Assembly: GCA_001800095.1 (NCBI GenBank)
Contig: MGUT01000019.1
Coordinates: 604 to 15,741 of the forward strand
Length of the DNA stretch: 15,138 nucleotides
Source of the DNA: Elusimicrobia bacterium RIFCSPLOWO2_01_FULL_64_13
GTDB lineage: Bacteria; Elusimicrobiota; Elusimicrobia; 2-02-FULL-39-32
Reading direction: 5' to 3'
Under the pieces are notes generated by a model. That model had not been told where the DNA came from and did not search any database. It saw only the letters and a program-made list of their open reading frames with translations. Positions 6,134 through 12,886 of this stretch are shown one piece after another. Within the stretch, counting starts at the first letter, position 1. Each line of letters begins with the position of its first letter. The translations under genes were made by a program, and so were the position numbers.

Positions 6134-7654
6134 TTATTCCGCCGTCGTCCTGAAGACCTCTTCCACGGTGGTCACGCCTTGCCTGACCAGGTCCAGCCCG
6201 CTCTCGCGCAGGGTCTTGAGGACGGCGCGGCATACCGCGTCCTCGGAGCCGTCGAGGGACGACTTGGAATGGATGAGCTGTTTGAGGTCCTCCGTCATGA
6301 CCAGGAGTTCGAAGATGCCCATCCGGCCGTGGTAGCCCGTGAAATGGCATTTTTCACAGCCCTTGGCGCGGTAGAGCGCGGCCTCCTTGGACTGGTTCTC
6401 CGCTCCCGGAAAGAGGTGTTTCAGGGCCTTCTGGGGCACGCGGTAGGGTTCCCTGCAGGCGGGGCAGATGACCCGCACCAGCCGCTGCGCCAGGACGCCG
6501 ATGACCGTGGAGGTGATCAGGTAGGACTCGATGCCCATGTCCCGGAGCCGCAGGAGGGTGCCCAGGGCGTCGTTGGTGTGGAGGGTGGAAAGCACCAGGT
6601 GCCCCGTGAGGGACGCCTTCATGGCGATCTCCGCCGTCTCCTTGTCGCGGACCTCGCCCACCATGATGATGTCCGGGTCCTGCCGGAGCGAGGAGCGGAG
6701 TCCGGCGGCGAACGTCATGCCGATCTTGGGGTTGATCTGCACCTGGGTGATGCCCGATTCGTTCGATCTGCCGGCGAGTAGCTCGTATTCGATGGGGTCC
6801 TCCAGGGTGATCACGTTCTTCAGGGGGGAGCGGAGGCGGTTGAGCACGGAATAAAGGGTGGTGGTCTTGCCGGACCCCGTGGGGCCGGTCACCAGGAGCA
6901 GGCCCTGGGGCTTCTGGATCAGGGTCTCGAACATGCTCTGCACCGTCGGCTCGAAGCCGAGCTGGGAGAGTTCCAGGGCGAAACTGGACTTGTCCAGGAC
7001 GCGGATCACCACCTTCTCCCCGTACTTGCCAGGGAGGGTGGAGACCCGGAAATCGATGTTTTTCTCCATGACGACGCCGGAGAACTGTCCGTCCTGGGGA
7101 AGGCGCTTCTCCGTGATGTCCATGTTGGAGAGGACCTTGATCCGCGCCGTGACGGGGGCCTGGACGCTCTTGGGGAATTTGTGGATGGTGGTCAGGATTC
7201 CGTCGATCCTGAAGCGGACGAACACGTTGTGCTCCTGGGGTTCGATGTGGATGTCGCTCGCCCCCTGGGACACGGCCATTTCGAAGAGCTTGTCCGCCGC
7301 CTTGACGATATCGACTTCCCGGGGGAGACCGTCCCGGCCCGCGGGGCCCTCCTCGATCTGGAACTCCTTGACATGGCCGGCCGCGGCCAGTTCCGGCAGG
7401 CAGAGCTTGAGACAATCGAGGATGGATTCCTTCGGAGCGTGGAAGAGGTCGCATTCGTAGCCGCAGACGAGCCGGACCTTGTCCACCACGGAGGCGTCTT
7501 CGGGGTCGTCCATGGCCAGGGAAAGCCGGCCGTCCTGGAGGTCGAAAGGGACCACGAGGTGCTTCAAGAGGAGCTCCGCCGGGACGGTCCGCAGGACCTC
7601 CCTGGAGATCTTGAATGCGGCCAGGTTGACTTTGGGGGCTTTCTCACGTTCCAT
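6134..7654 (-). CDS. PilB/GspE-family secretion ATPase (type IV pilus / type II secretion)
   Basis: A 506-residue hexameric-type ATPase of the kind that powers pilin or pseudopilin assembly at the inner membrane. Residues about 11-90 are a GSPII_E-like N-domain. The core has the Walker A box GPTGSGKTTT (257-266), the Asp box VITLEDPIEY (281-290), Walker B DPDIIMVGEVRD (326-337, with E334) and the His box STLHTND (356-362). Two cysteine pairs, CPAC (397-400) and CEKC (433-436), form the usual zinc site. All catalytic residues are present. It is shorter than many PilB proteins because the first N-terminal repeat, which binds cyclic-di-GMP in MshE-type ATPases, is not apparent. The ATG at 7654 follows GGGGAGG and overlaps the upstream receiver gene by 11 bases. 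No pilin, PilC/GspF or PilT gene lies nearby, so its machine must be encoded elsewhere. PilB versus GspE cannot be settled from this sequence. Confidence 0.92.
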   Translation of the reverse strand: MEREKAPKVNLAAFKISREVLRTVPAELLLKHLVVPFDLQDGRLSLAMDDPEDASVVDKVRLVCGYECDLFHAPKESILDCLKLCLPELAAAGHVKEFQIEEGPAGRDGLPREVDIVKAADKLFEMAVSQGASDIHIEPQEHNVFVRFRIDGILTTIHKFPKSVQAPVTARIKVLSNMDITEKRLPQDGQFSGVVMEKNIDFRVSTLPGKYGEKVVIRVLDKSSFALELSQLGFEPTVQSMFETLIQKPQGLLLVTGPTGSGKTTTLYSVLNRLRSPLKNVITLEDPIEYELLAGRSNESGITQVQINPKIGMTFAAGLRSSLRQDPDIIMVGEVRDKETAEIAMKASLTGHLVLSTLHTNDALGTLLRLRDMGIESYLITSTVIGVLAQRLVRVICPACREPYRVPQKALKHLFPGAENQSKEAALYRAKGCEKCHFTGYHGRMGIFELLVMTEDLKQLIHSKSSLDGSEDAVCRAVLKTLRESGLDLVRQGVTTVEEVFRTTAE

Positions 7655-8033
7655 TGGGATCCTCCCCTTGGGGCAGGAATCCCCGGACGATCGACATGAG
7701 GCGGACGTGGTCCACCGGTTTGGTCACGTAGTCGTCCGCGCCGCATTCCCAGGTGCGCAGCTCGTCGATGGACTGGTTTCGGGCCGTCAGGACCACGACG
7801 GGGATGTCCTTCGTCTTCGGGGCGGTCTTGAGCGACTTGCAGACCTGCCAGCCGTCCTTCTTGGGCATCATGATGTCGAGGATGACCAGGTCGATCTTTT
7901 CCTTGAGTATGAGATGGAGCCCCTCTTCTCCGTTCGCGGCCTCGGCCACGTCGTAGCCCGCCCGCGTGAGCCGTTCGCGCACGATCTCGCGGTTCTGGAA
8001 GTCGTCGTCTATGATCAGGATCTTGGGAGCCAT
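7644..8033 (-). CDS. Single-domain response regulator upstream of the secretion ATPase
   Basis: A 129-residue receiver-only protein: D9/D10 in LIIDDD, phosphoacceptor D53 (LVILDIMMPKKDGW), T83 in VVLTA and K105 in TKPV. I take the ATG at 8033 (MAPKILII) because homologous receivers begin there and GAAGG lies just upstream; the frame stays open further upstream, but that extension only copies the end of the previous gene in another frame. It overlaps the preceding receiver by 19 bases and the ATPase gene by 11 bases. The tight coupling to the ATPase makes it a candidate phosphorylation-dependent regulator of that motor, or a phosphate shuttle between the kinases. Its phosphodonor is probably one of the neighbouring kinases. 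Confidence 0.9.
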   Translation of the reverse strand: MAPKILIIDDDFQNREIVRERLTRAGYDVAEAANGEEGLHLILKEKIDLVILDIMMPKKDGWQVCKSLKTAPKTKDIPVVVLTARNQSIDELRTWECGADDYVTKPVDHVRLMSIVRGFLPQGEDPNGT

Positions 8034-8386
8034 TCCTTCACCTTCTCTATGATCTTGCCCGGCAGGCAGGGCTTGGAGATATAGTCGTCGCACCCGGCTT
8101 CCCTGGCCTTGCGGTCGTCCCCCGTCATGGCGTGGGCGGTGAAGGCGATGACGGGAATCCCGCGGGTCTCGGCGATCGTTTTGAGGCGCCTGACGGCCTG
8201 CCAGCCGTCCAATTTCGGCATGGAAAGGTCCAGGAGGATCAGCTCCGGCTTCCGGCTGACGGCCAGCTCGATGGCTTCATGGCCGTCGGAGGCCGCGAGC
8301 ACTTCGAAGCCGGCGGCTTGAAGGGCATCGGACGCGATGGTCCGGTTATCCGCGTCGTCGTCGGCGACCAGGATCGCGCGGCCCAC
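8015..8386 (-). CDS. Single-domain response regulator (GTG start)
   Basis: A 123-residue receiver-only protein resembling Spo0F/DivK-type shuttles: D9/D10 in VADDD, phosphoacceptor D53 (LILLDLSMPKLDGW), T83 in IAFTAHAM and K105 in SKPC. I prefer the GTG at 8386, which shares one base with the TAG stop of the hybrid kinase (TAGTG) and is preceded by GGAGGAG. An ATG at 8419 would add eleven residues that do not belong to the receiver fold and lie wholly inside the upstream gene. Sitting directly after a hybrid kinase, it could receive phosphate from that kinase or carry it onward. No output domain is present. Confidence 0.87.
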   Translation of the reverse strand: MGRAILVADDDADNRTIASDALQAAGFEVLAASDGHEAIELAVSRKPELILLDLSMPKLDGWQAVRRLKTIAETRGIPVIAFTAHAMTGDDRKAREAGCDDYISKPCLPGKIIEKVKEWLPRS

Positions 8387-10323
8387 TAGACCTTCTCCTC
8401 CAGGGATTTTTCCGCCCATTCCAGCTTGCGCTTGATGATCTCCAGGATCTCCTTCAGACTCTTGGACCCCTTCTCGATGATGAGCTCGGCGCGCTTCCTC
8501 AAGGCCTCCGTCTCCTCCGGGGTGAGGTTCTTGGCCGTCATGACGACCACGCGCGCGTCCGCGAGGGCCGGGTTGAGCTGGATCCTCTCCAGGAGGCCGA
8601 ACCCGTCGAGACGCGGCATCATCAGGTCCAGAACGATCAGATCGGGCCTGTCCAGCTCCGCCATCGCGGCGCCCTGCTCGCCGTCGAAGGCCGAGCTGAC
8701 CTTGTAGCCCTCGCTCTCCAGGAGCGTCCGCATGAAGGAGTTCAGCTCGGCGTCGTCCTCCACGATGAGGATCTTCTTTTTTTCGGCCGGAGCGGAGCGC
8801 CGCAGGCTTTCCAGGAGAGTCTTCCGGTCGAAGGGCTTGATGAGGTAGTCCGATACGCCCAGGGAATAGCCCAGGGACCTGTTCTCCATGATGGAGACGA
8901 TGATGACGGGGATGGACCGGGTATCCGGGTCGCTTTTAAGGGACTGGATGACGGACCAGCCGTCGCGGTGAGGCATGAGGATGTCCAGGGTGATGGCGAA
9001 GGGGCGGAACTGCTTGGCCAGGGCGATGCCCTCGTCGCCGTTCTGGGCCCCGAGGAACCTGTATTCCGTGCCCTGCAGACTGTCCTTGAGGAGCTGGAGG
9101 ACCTCCGGGTCGTCGTCGATGGAGAGGATGACCTTCTGTTTTCTGGGGGGGAGACCCTCGTCGGCGGGCGGGGCCTCCCGGAGGATATCCCCGGCGCCAT
9201 CGACGGATGAGGCCGCTTTTAGGGGCAGGGAGACGGTGAACGTGGACCCCGCCCCCGGGACGCTCTCGACGCTGATCCCGCCTCCCAGAAGCTCCGACAG
9301 TTTCTTGACGATGGACAGCCCGAGACCGGTGCCGCCGAACTCCCGCGTGGTCGAGGCGTCCTCCTGGCGGAACTCCTCGAAGATCAGCTCCAGGTGGCCG
9401 GGCTGGATGCCTATTCCAGTGTCCTTCACGCGGATCTTCACCGTCCCGGCGGCGGGATCGGGCTCGCAGGAAACGGCGACCCCGCCCTGGCTGGTGAATT
9501 TCACCGCGTTGCCGATCAAGTTGATCAATATTTGTTTGACCCTGGTCTTGTCGCTCATGATGGCGCAGTCGGGCGCGTTATCCAGAGCGAGAGAGACATG
9601 TTTTTCACGGGCCAGGGCCTCCATCATCTCCACCGTTTCCGTCGCGAGGTCCTTCAGGTTGAACTTTTCCAAATAGAGGGGCATCTTGCCGGCGGCGAGT
9701 TTCGATATGTCCAGTATGTTATTGATGAGCTGGAGAAGGTTCTGGGCGTTGGCGCTGATGCGCTTGAGTGCCGTGTCCTGTTTCTCCGTCAGGTCCCCGT
9801 AGAGCCGGTCCAGGATGAGGGAGCTGTAGCCGATGATGGCGTTCATGGGCGTGCGGAGCTCGTGGCTCATGTTGGCCAGGAACTCGGATTTCAGGCGGTT
9901 GATCTCCTTTAAGGAAGCGACCTCGCTGGCGAGCGCCTGCTTTTCCAGGGCTTTCTCGACCCTTGAAACGAGCTCCGAGATGTTGTAGGGCTTCGTGATG
10001 AAATCGTAAGCGCCCCGTTTCATGCTCTCGACCGCCATGTCGATGGTGGCGAATCCCGTGGTCATGATGACCTCGACGGAGGGGTGCATCTGTTTGATGG
10101 ACTCGAGCGCGTCCAGCCCGCCGAGCTTGGGCATCTTGACGTCGCTGATGACCAGGCGGTAGTCGCCTTTCGCGATCTTCTGGACCCCTTCCTGGCCGTT
10201 CGCGGCCGTGTCCACGTCGTAGCCCCTGGCGCCCAGCTCGTAGGAGAGCAGGTCGCGCATGCCTTCCTCGTCGTCCATGACGAGGATCTTGGGCGGCTCG
10301 ATCTTCGCTTTTTCTCCGGTCAT
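8386..10323 (-). CDS. Soluble hybrid histidine kinase, REC-HisKA-HATPase-REC-REC
   Basis: A 645-residue cytoplasmic protein with four parts. Receiver 1 (about 11-126) has D17/D18, D61, T89 and K111. The kinase core has MSHELRTPMNAI with H154, N-box ILINLIGNAVKF (265-276), G1 DTGIGI (301-306) and G2 GGTGLGLS (330-337). Receiver 2 (about 397-508) has D403/D404, D447, S477 and K496. Receiver 3 (about 516-630) has D523/D524, D566, T596 and a lysine (K618) followed by G rather than P. There is no membrane helix and no sensor domain, so its input is presumably phosphorylation of receiver 1 or protein contact. No histidine phosphotransfer domain is seen. The ATG at 10323 overlaps the preceding kinase's TGA (ATGA) and follows GAGGTGA. 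Two C-terminal receivers plus two adjacent lone receivers suit a branched relay. Confidence 0.93.
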   Translation of the reverse strand: MTGEKAKIEPPKILVMDDEEGMRDLLSYELGARGYDVDTAANGQEGVQKIAKGDYRLVISDVKMPKLGGLDALESIKQMHPSVEVIMTTGFATIDMAVESMKRGAYDFITKPYNISELVSRVEKALEKQALASEVASLKEINRLKSEFLANMSHELRTPMNAIIGYSSLILDRLYGDLTEKQDTALKRISANAQNLLQLINNILDISKLAAGKMPLYLEKFNLKDLATETVEMMEALAREKHVSLALDNAPDCAIMSDKTRVKQILINLIGNAVKFTSQGGVAVSCEPDPAAGTVKIRVKDTGIGIQPGHLELIFEEFRQEDASTTREFGGTGLGLSIVKKLSELLGGGISVESVPGAGSTFTVSLPLKAASSVDGAGDILREAPPADEGLPPRKQKVILSIDDDPEVLQLLKDSLQGTEYRFLGAQNGDEGIALAKQFRPFAITLDILMPHRDGWSVIQSLKSDPDTRSIPVIIVSIMENRSLGYSLGVSDYLIKPFDRKTLLESLRRSAPAEKKKILIVEDDAELNSFMRTLLESEGYKVSSAFDGEQGAAMAELDRPDLIVLDLMMPRLDGFGLLERIQLNPALADARVVVMTAKNLTPEETEALRKRAELIIEKGSKSLKEILEIIKRKLEWAEKSLEEKV

Positions 10324-12221
10324 GGCTGGTCACCTCGCGGCGCTTCCTTTGACAGGGGGATGGAAACGGTGAATTCGGACCCCTTCCCCGCCTCGCTCCG
10401 CACGGCGACGCCGCCGCCGTGGATCTGGACGATCTCATGCACGATGGAGAGGCCGAGCCCCGTGCCCTTCCCCACTTCCTTGGTGGTGTAGAAGGGGTCG
10501 AAGATCCGGGACCGGATCTCTTCGGGGATGCCTTCGCCGTTGTCCTCGACCTGGATCTGGAGGAATTCCCGGCCCCCGTTCTCCGCCCGGCGGGTCCGGA
10601 CCGTCAGGATCCCGCCCCTGGGCATGGCGTCGATGGAGTTGTTGGCCAGGTTGATGACGACCTGCTGGATCTGGGTGCCGTTGGCCGTGAGCTTGGGCAG
10701 GCCTTCCGCCAAATCCCTCTCCAGCTCCACGGAATGGGCCTTGGTCGAGGCCTCCACGATGCTCAAGGCCTTCCCCACCTCCTCGTTCAGGTCGCATTCC
10801 TCCCTTTCCAGTTTTCTCATCCGGGAGAAGGTCAGGAGGTTCTGGACCAGGTCCCGGCACCGCCCGGCCTCGCGCTCGATGGATTCAAGGGGCATGCGCA
10901 TGGGGTCCTCCTTCCCCATGCGGTTCAGGAGACTCTGGGCGAAGCCGAGGATCACGCCCAGGGGGTTGTTGATCTCGTGCGCCACGCCGCCCGCGAGCTG
11001 GCCCACAGCGGCCAGCTTGTCCTGCTGGAAGAGCTGGCCCTGGAGTTTTTTCTTCTCCCTTAGATCGAGGACGGCGGCCACGAAACCTATCAATTCTCCC
11101 GCGTGGGACGGGTCGTTGGAGCCGCGCATGGAGGAAAGATAGATCTCGCAGGGGATTTCTTCGCCGGACTTCATCCTCATCGAGATCTCCGTTCCTCCCT
11201 TTGCGGACGAATTCAGTTTATTCAAGTCTCCGCTCTCCACGGCGCGCTTGAAGGATTCCATGAGGGCTTTCCTGTACCTTTGCGGTATCAGCATGGTGAG
11301 GGGTTGACCTATGGCTTCTCCGATAGGATAGCCCGTGACCGTTTCCGCGGAGGGGGAGAAAAAGGTGATCTTGCCGTCCAGGTCGCTCGATATCAGGGCC
11401 ACGGGCGAAGATGAAGTGATGGCGTTGAGGAACCCCGTTATCCTACGAAGGCTATTCGACATATTGTTGAAGGAGGATATGAGGGCGCCGATCTCCCCTC
11501 CGGCTTCCGCGGCCTGAAGTTTTTTTCCCAGGCTTCCCGAAGCGACGGCATCCGCGGCCGATTTGAGCTCGGTTAGGGTCCGCGAGGCGGACTTCGCGAA
11601 CTTGACTCCCAGCCAGAGGAAAACGGCCCAGACGACGGCGAAAAGGACTATCAGACCGTACTGGATCAGGGTCAGGAGGCGGATCATCTCCTTTGCCCTT
11701 TCCTCCTTCGTATCCATGAATTCTGTCAGAAGGTTGAAATTCGATTTAGCCATATCGATGTTATCCGTCAAGGCCGTTGAAACGAGTTTAAAAGCCAATA
11801 CTCTTTTCCCGGATTGGTGCAGTTTGACGATTTCATCGAAGGTATGATGCAGGGCTGAATGGATGTGTCCCAATCTGCCGAATGGGGTCATGAATTTCTC
11901 ATCCTGATAGGGTGGGCGGAACGATTTGTACCACTTTCCAAACCCGCACGTCTCCGGGTCCAATTCGCCTTCGTACTTCCGACCCAGGTGAGCAAGCCGG
12001 TGCAGATGGACCAGGTTGTTCATGACTTCGATCTCATATTCGTGGAGGACGTTATCGAGCTCCATGGCGGTCGTCAGACGATGGATATGGCGGGTGCGCA
12101 TCTCCAGCGTCAGGAACCAGATGCCGATCGAGGCGATCATGAAAGCGCCGACGCTGATTATGATCGCGCGGAGTTTTTTGCGTATGGACCAGTTCCGGAA
12201 TGAGCCGGGTAGGGGCGTCAT
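10320..12221 (-). CDS. Membrane sensor histidine kinase with CZB-like sensor, HAMP and PAS
   Basis: A 633-residue kinase. Helix 1 (about 18-39) and helix 2 (about 185-206) flank a predicted extracytoplasmic region of about 145 residues. That region contains CGFGKWYKS (92-100) followed by H119, H121, H125 and H126, and preceded by H72, H74 and H78. The Cys-x-F-G-x-W motif and the following histidines resemble the chemoreceptor zinc-binding (CZB) domain. Next come HAMP (about 207-262), PAS (about 264-388) and the kinase core: GGVAHEINNPLGVI with H415, N-box VVINLANNSIDAM, G1 DNGEGI (560-565) and G2 GKGTGLGLS (585-593). It starts at ATG 12221, overlapping the HTH-receiver stop by four bases (ATGA), and ends with the same overlap to the hybrid kinase. 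The HTH-receiver is the likely partner. The kinase call is certain; zinc or oxidant sensing is an inference. Confidence 0.92.
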   Translation of the reverse strand: MTPLPGSFRNWSIRKKLRAIIISVGAFMIASIGIWFLTLEMRTRHIHRLTTAMELDNVLHEYEIEVMNNLVHLHRLAHLGRKYEGELDPETCGFGKWYKSFRPPYQDEKFMTPFGRLGHIHSALHHTFDEIVKLHQSGKRVLAFKLVSTALTDNIDMAKSNFNLLTEFMDTKEERAKEMIRLLTLIQYGLIVLFAVVWAVFLWLGVKFAKSASRTLTELKSAADAVASGSLGKKLQAAEAGGEIGALISSFNNMSNSLRRITGFLNAITSSSPVALISSDLDGKITFFSPSAETVTGYPIGEAIGQPLTMLIPQRYRKALMESFKRAVESGDLNKLNSSAKGGTEISMRMKSGEEIPCEIYLSSMRGSNDPSHAGELIGFVAAVLDLREKKKLQGQLFQQDKLAAVGQLAGGVAHEINNPLGVILGFAQSLLNRMGKEDPMRMPLESIEREAGRCRDLVQNLLTFSRMRKLEREECDLNEEVGKALSIVEASTKAHSVELERDLAEGLPKLTANGTQIQQVVINLANNSIDAMPRGGILTVRTRRAENGGREFLQIQVEDNGEGIPEEIRSRIFDPFYTTKEVGKGTGLGLSIVHEIVQIHGGGVAVRSEAGKGSEFTVSIPLSKEAPRGDQP

Positions 12222-12787
12222 GACAGGAGAAGGGAGACCTTTTCCCGGAGTTTGGCGGCGTCGAATGGTTTCCCCAGGAAAGCGTCCGCCCCGGCGGCGA
12301 GGGACTGCCTCTCCGATTCCTGCTGGTTGTGGCCGGAGATGGCCAGGATCCTGGTCTCTTTGAGCCGCTCGTCCGAGCGGATCAGGCCGCAGACCTTGAA
12401 CCCGTCTATTCCCGGCAGTTTCAGGTCCAGCACCACGAGGGAGGGTGTCAATTGGCCGAGCTTGTGCCCCGCCTCGAAACCGTCCGCGGCTTCCTGTATT
12501 TCGACCGCGGGGTAGATCTTCTGCAGGGCGCGCCTGATGAAGTTCCGCACCGGCTCCTCGTCGTCCACGATCAATATCCGCGGGGAGGCCTGGGCCTTCA
12601 GCTCCTCCGGCACGGGGATGTTATGGGTCTTGAGGAACGCCACCACGTCCTCCGGCCAGGCCCGCCTGTGCCCCCCGCCCGTGGTGAAGACGGGCAGGAG
12701 CCCCTTTTCTATCCAATTCCCGACCGTGGCCGGGGTCACTTGGCAGATCTGGGCGATGTCGTGGGTGCCGAGCGCATTTCTTTTCAT
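12218..12787 (-). CDS. DNA-binding response regulator with N-terminal excisionase/MerR-like HTH and C-terminal receiver
   Basis: A 189-residue regulator. Residues 6-54 form the DNA-binding domain: THDIAQICQVTPATVGNWIE, then TTGGGHRRAWPEDV (35-48), equivalent to the TPGGHRR wing of this family. Residues 69-187 are a receiver with D75/D76, phosphoacceptor D121 (VVLDLKLPGIDGF), S151 at the switch position and K173. The frame is open to 12844, but I choose the ATG at 12787. The extra 19 residues would be encoded by the promoter and palindrome and lie outside the fold. No strong ribosome site precedes this ATG, so the leader is short and translation may be inefficient. It begins the first signalling operon directly after phoU and is a paralogue of the protein at 3664-4287. 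It could autoregulate through the palindrome upstream. Confidence 0.88.
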   Translation of the reverse strand: MKRNALGTHDIAQICQVTPATVGNWIEKGLLPVFTTGGGHRRAWPEDVVAFLKTHNIPVPEELKAQASPRILIVDDEEPVRNFIRRALQKIYPAVEIQEAADGFEAGHKLGQLTPSLVVLDLKLPGIDGFKVCGLIRSDERLKETRILAISGHNQQESERQSLAAGADAFLGKPFDAAKLREKVSLLLS

Positions 12788-12806
12788 ATGATTTAACTGT
12801 TTTATA

Positions 12807-12833
12807 CCTAATAGGTGTTTAACACCAATTAGG
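12807..12833. promoter_or_regulatory. 27-bp near-perfect palindrome, candidate operator
   Basis: On the minus strand the arms CCTAATTGGTGTT and AACACCTATTAGG are inverted copies around a central A, with 12 of 13 positions pairing. The centre is 20-odd bases upstream of the HTH-receiver start. It overlaps the spacer and -10 region of the TTGACA promoter, where a bound dimer would repress or remodel the promoter. There is no T-run, so it is not a terminator. Binding by the adjacent HTH-receiver is an inference. Confidence 0.65.
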
Positions 12834-12844
12834 CGTTTTGTCAA
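12816..12844 (-). promoter_or_regulatory. Probable promoter of the first signalling operon
   Basis: A perfect -35 box TTGACA (minus strand, 12839-12844) lies 17 bases from the weak -10 TAAACA (12816-12821). An alternative reading uses TATAAA (12801-12806) with TTGGTG 16 bases upstream, which would give an almost leaderless transcript. Either way the palindrome overlaps the promoter. The start of transcription is uncertain, but a promoter in this AT-rich gap is likely because the surrounding DNA is GC-rich. Confidence 0.6.
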
Positions 12845-12868
12845 GGGGGGTGGATATGGGAGGGGGCG

Positions 12869-12880
12869 GCCGCCGGCGGC
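12869..12880. repeat. GC-only palindrome after phoU
   Basis: GCCGCCGGCGGC is a perfect 12-base palindrome just downstream of the phoU stop. No T-run follows on the minus strand, so a factor-independent terminator is not supported. It may be an mRNA 3' structure or simply a product of high GC content. Confidence 0.3.
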
Positions 12881-12886
12881 GGACCG

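Noticed and set aside
4755..6350. A 531-codon open frame on the minus strand in another frame
   Set aside because: Overlaps the REC-GAF kinase in a shifted frame and reads as Arg/Gly/Pro-rich sequence without domains.
4856..6781. A 641-codon open frame on the plus strand
   Set aside because: It lies antisense to two well-supported genes (REC-GAF kinase and PilB-like ATPase), has no recognisable domain and a low-complexity composition rich in G, V, D, L and R. Such frames arise from GC-rich codon bias.
8387..8419. Upstream ATG for the single-domain receiver
   Set aside because: The eleven added residues are outside the receiver fold, while the GTG at 8386 has a good ribosome site and the usual stop/start coupling.
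12788..12844. N-terminal extension of the HTH-receiver to an ATG at 12844
   Set aside because: The extension would begin inside the TTGACA box and run through the palindrome; the DNA-binding domain is complete from the ATG at 12787.
12845..12886. Intrinsic terminator after phoU
   Set aside because: The GC-rich palindrome there is not followed by a T-run on the minus strand, so I list it only as a repeat.
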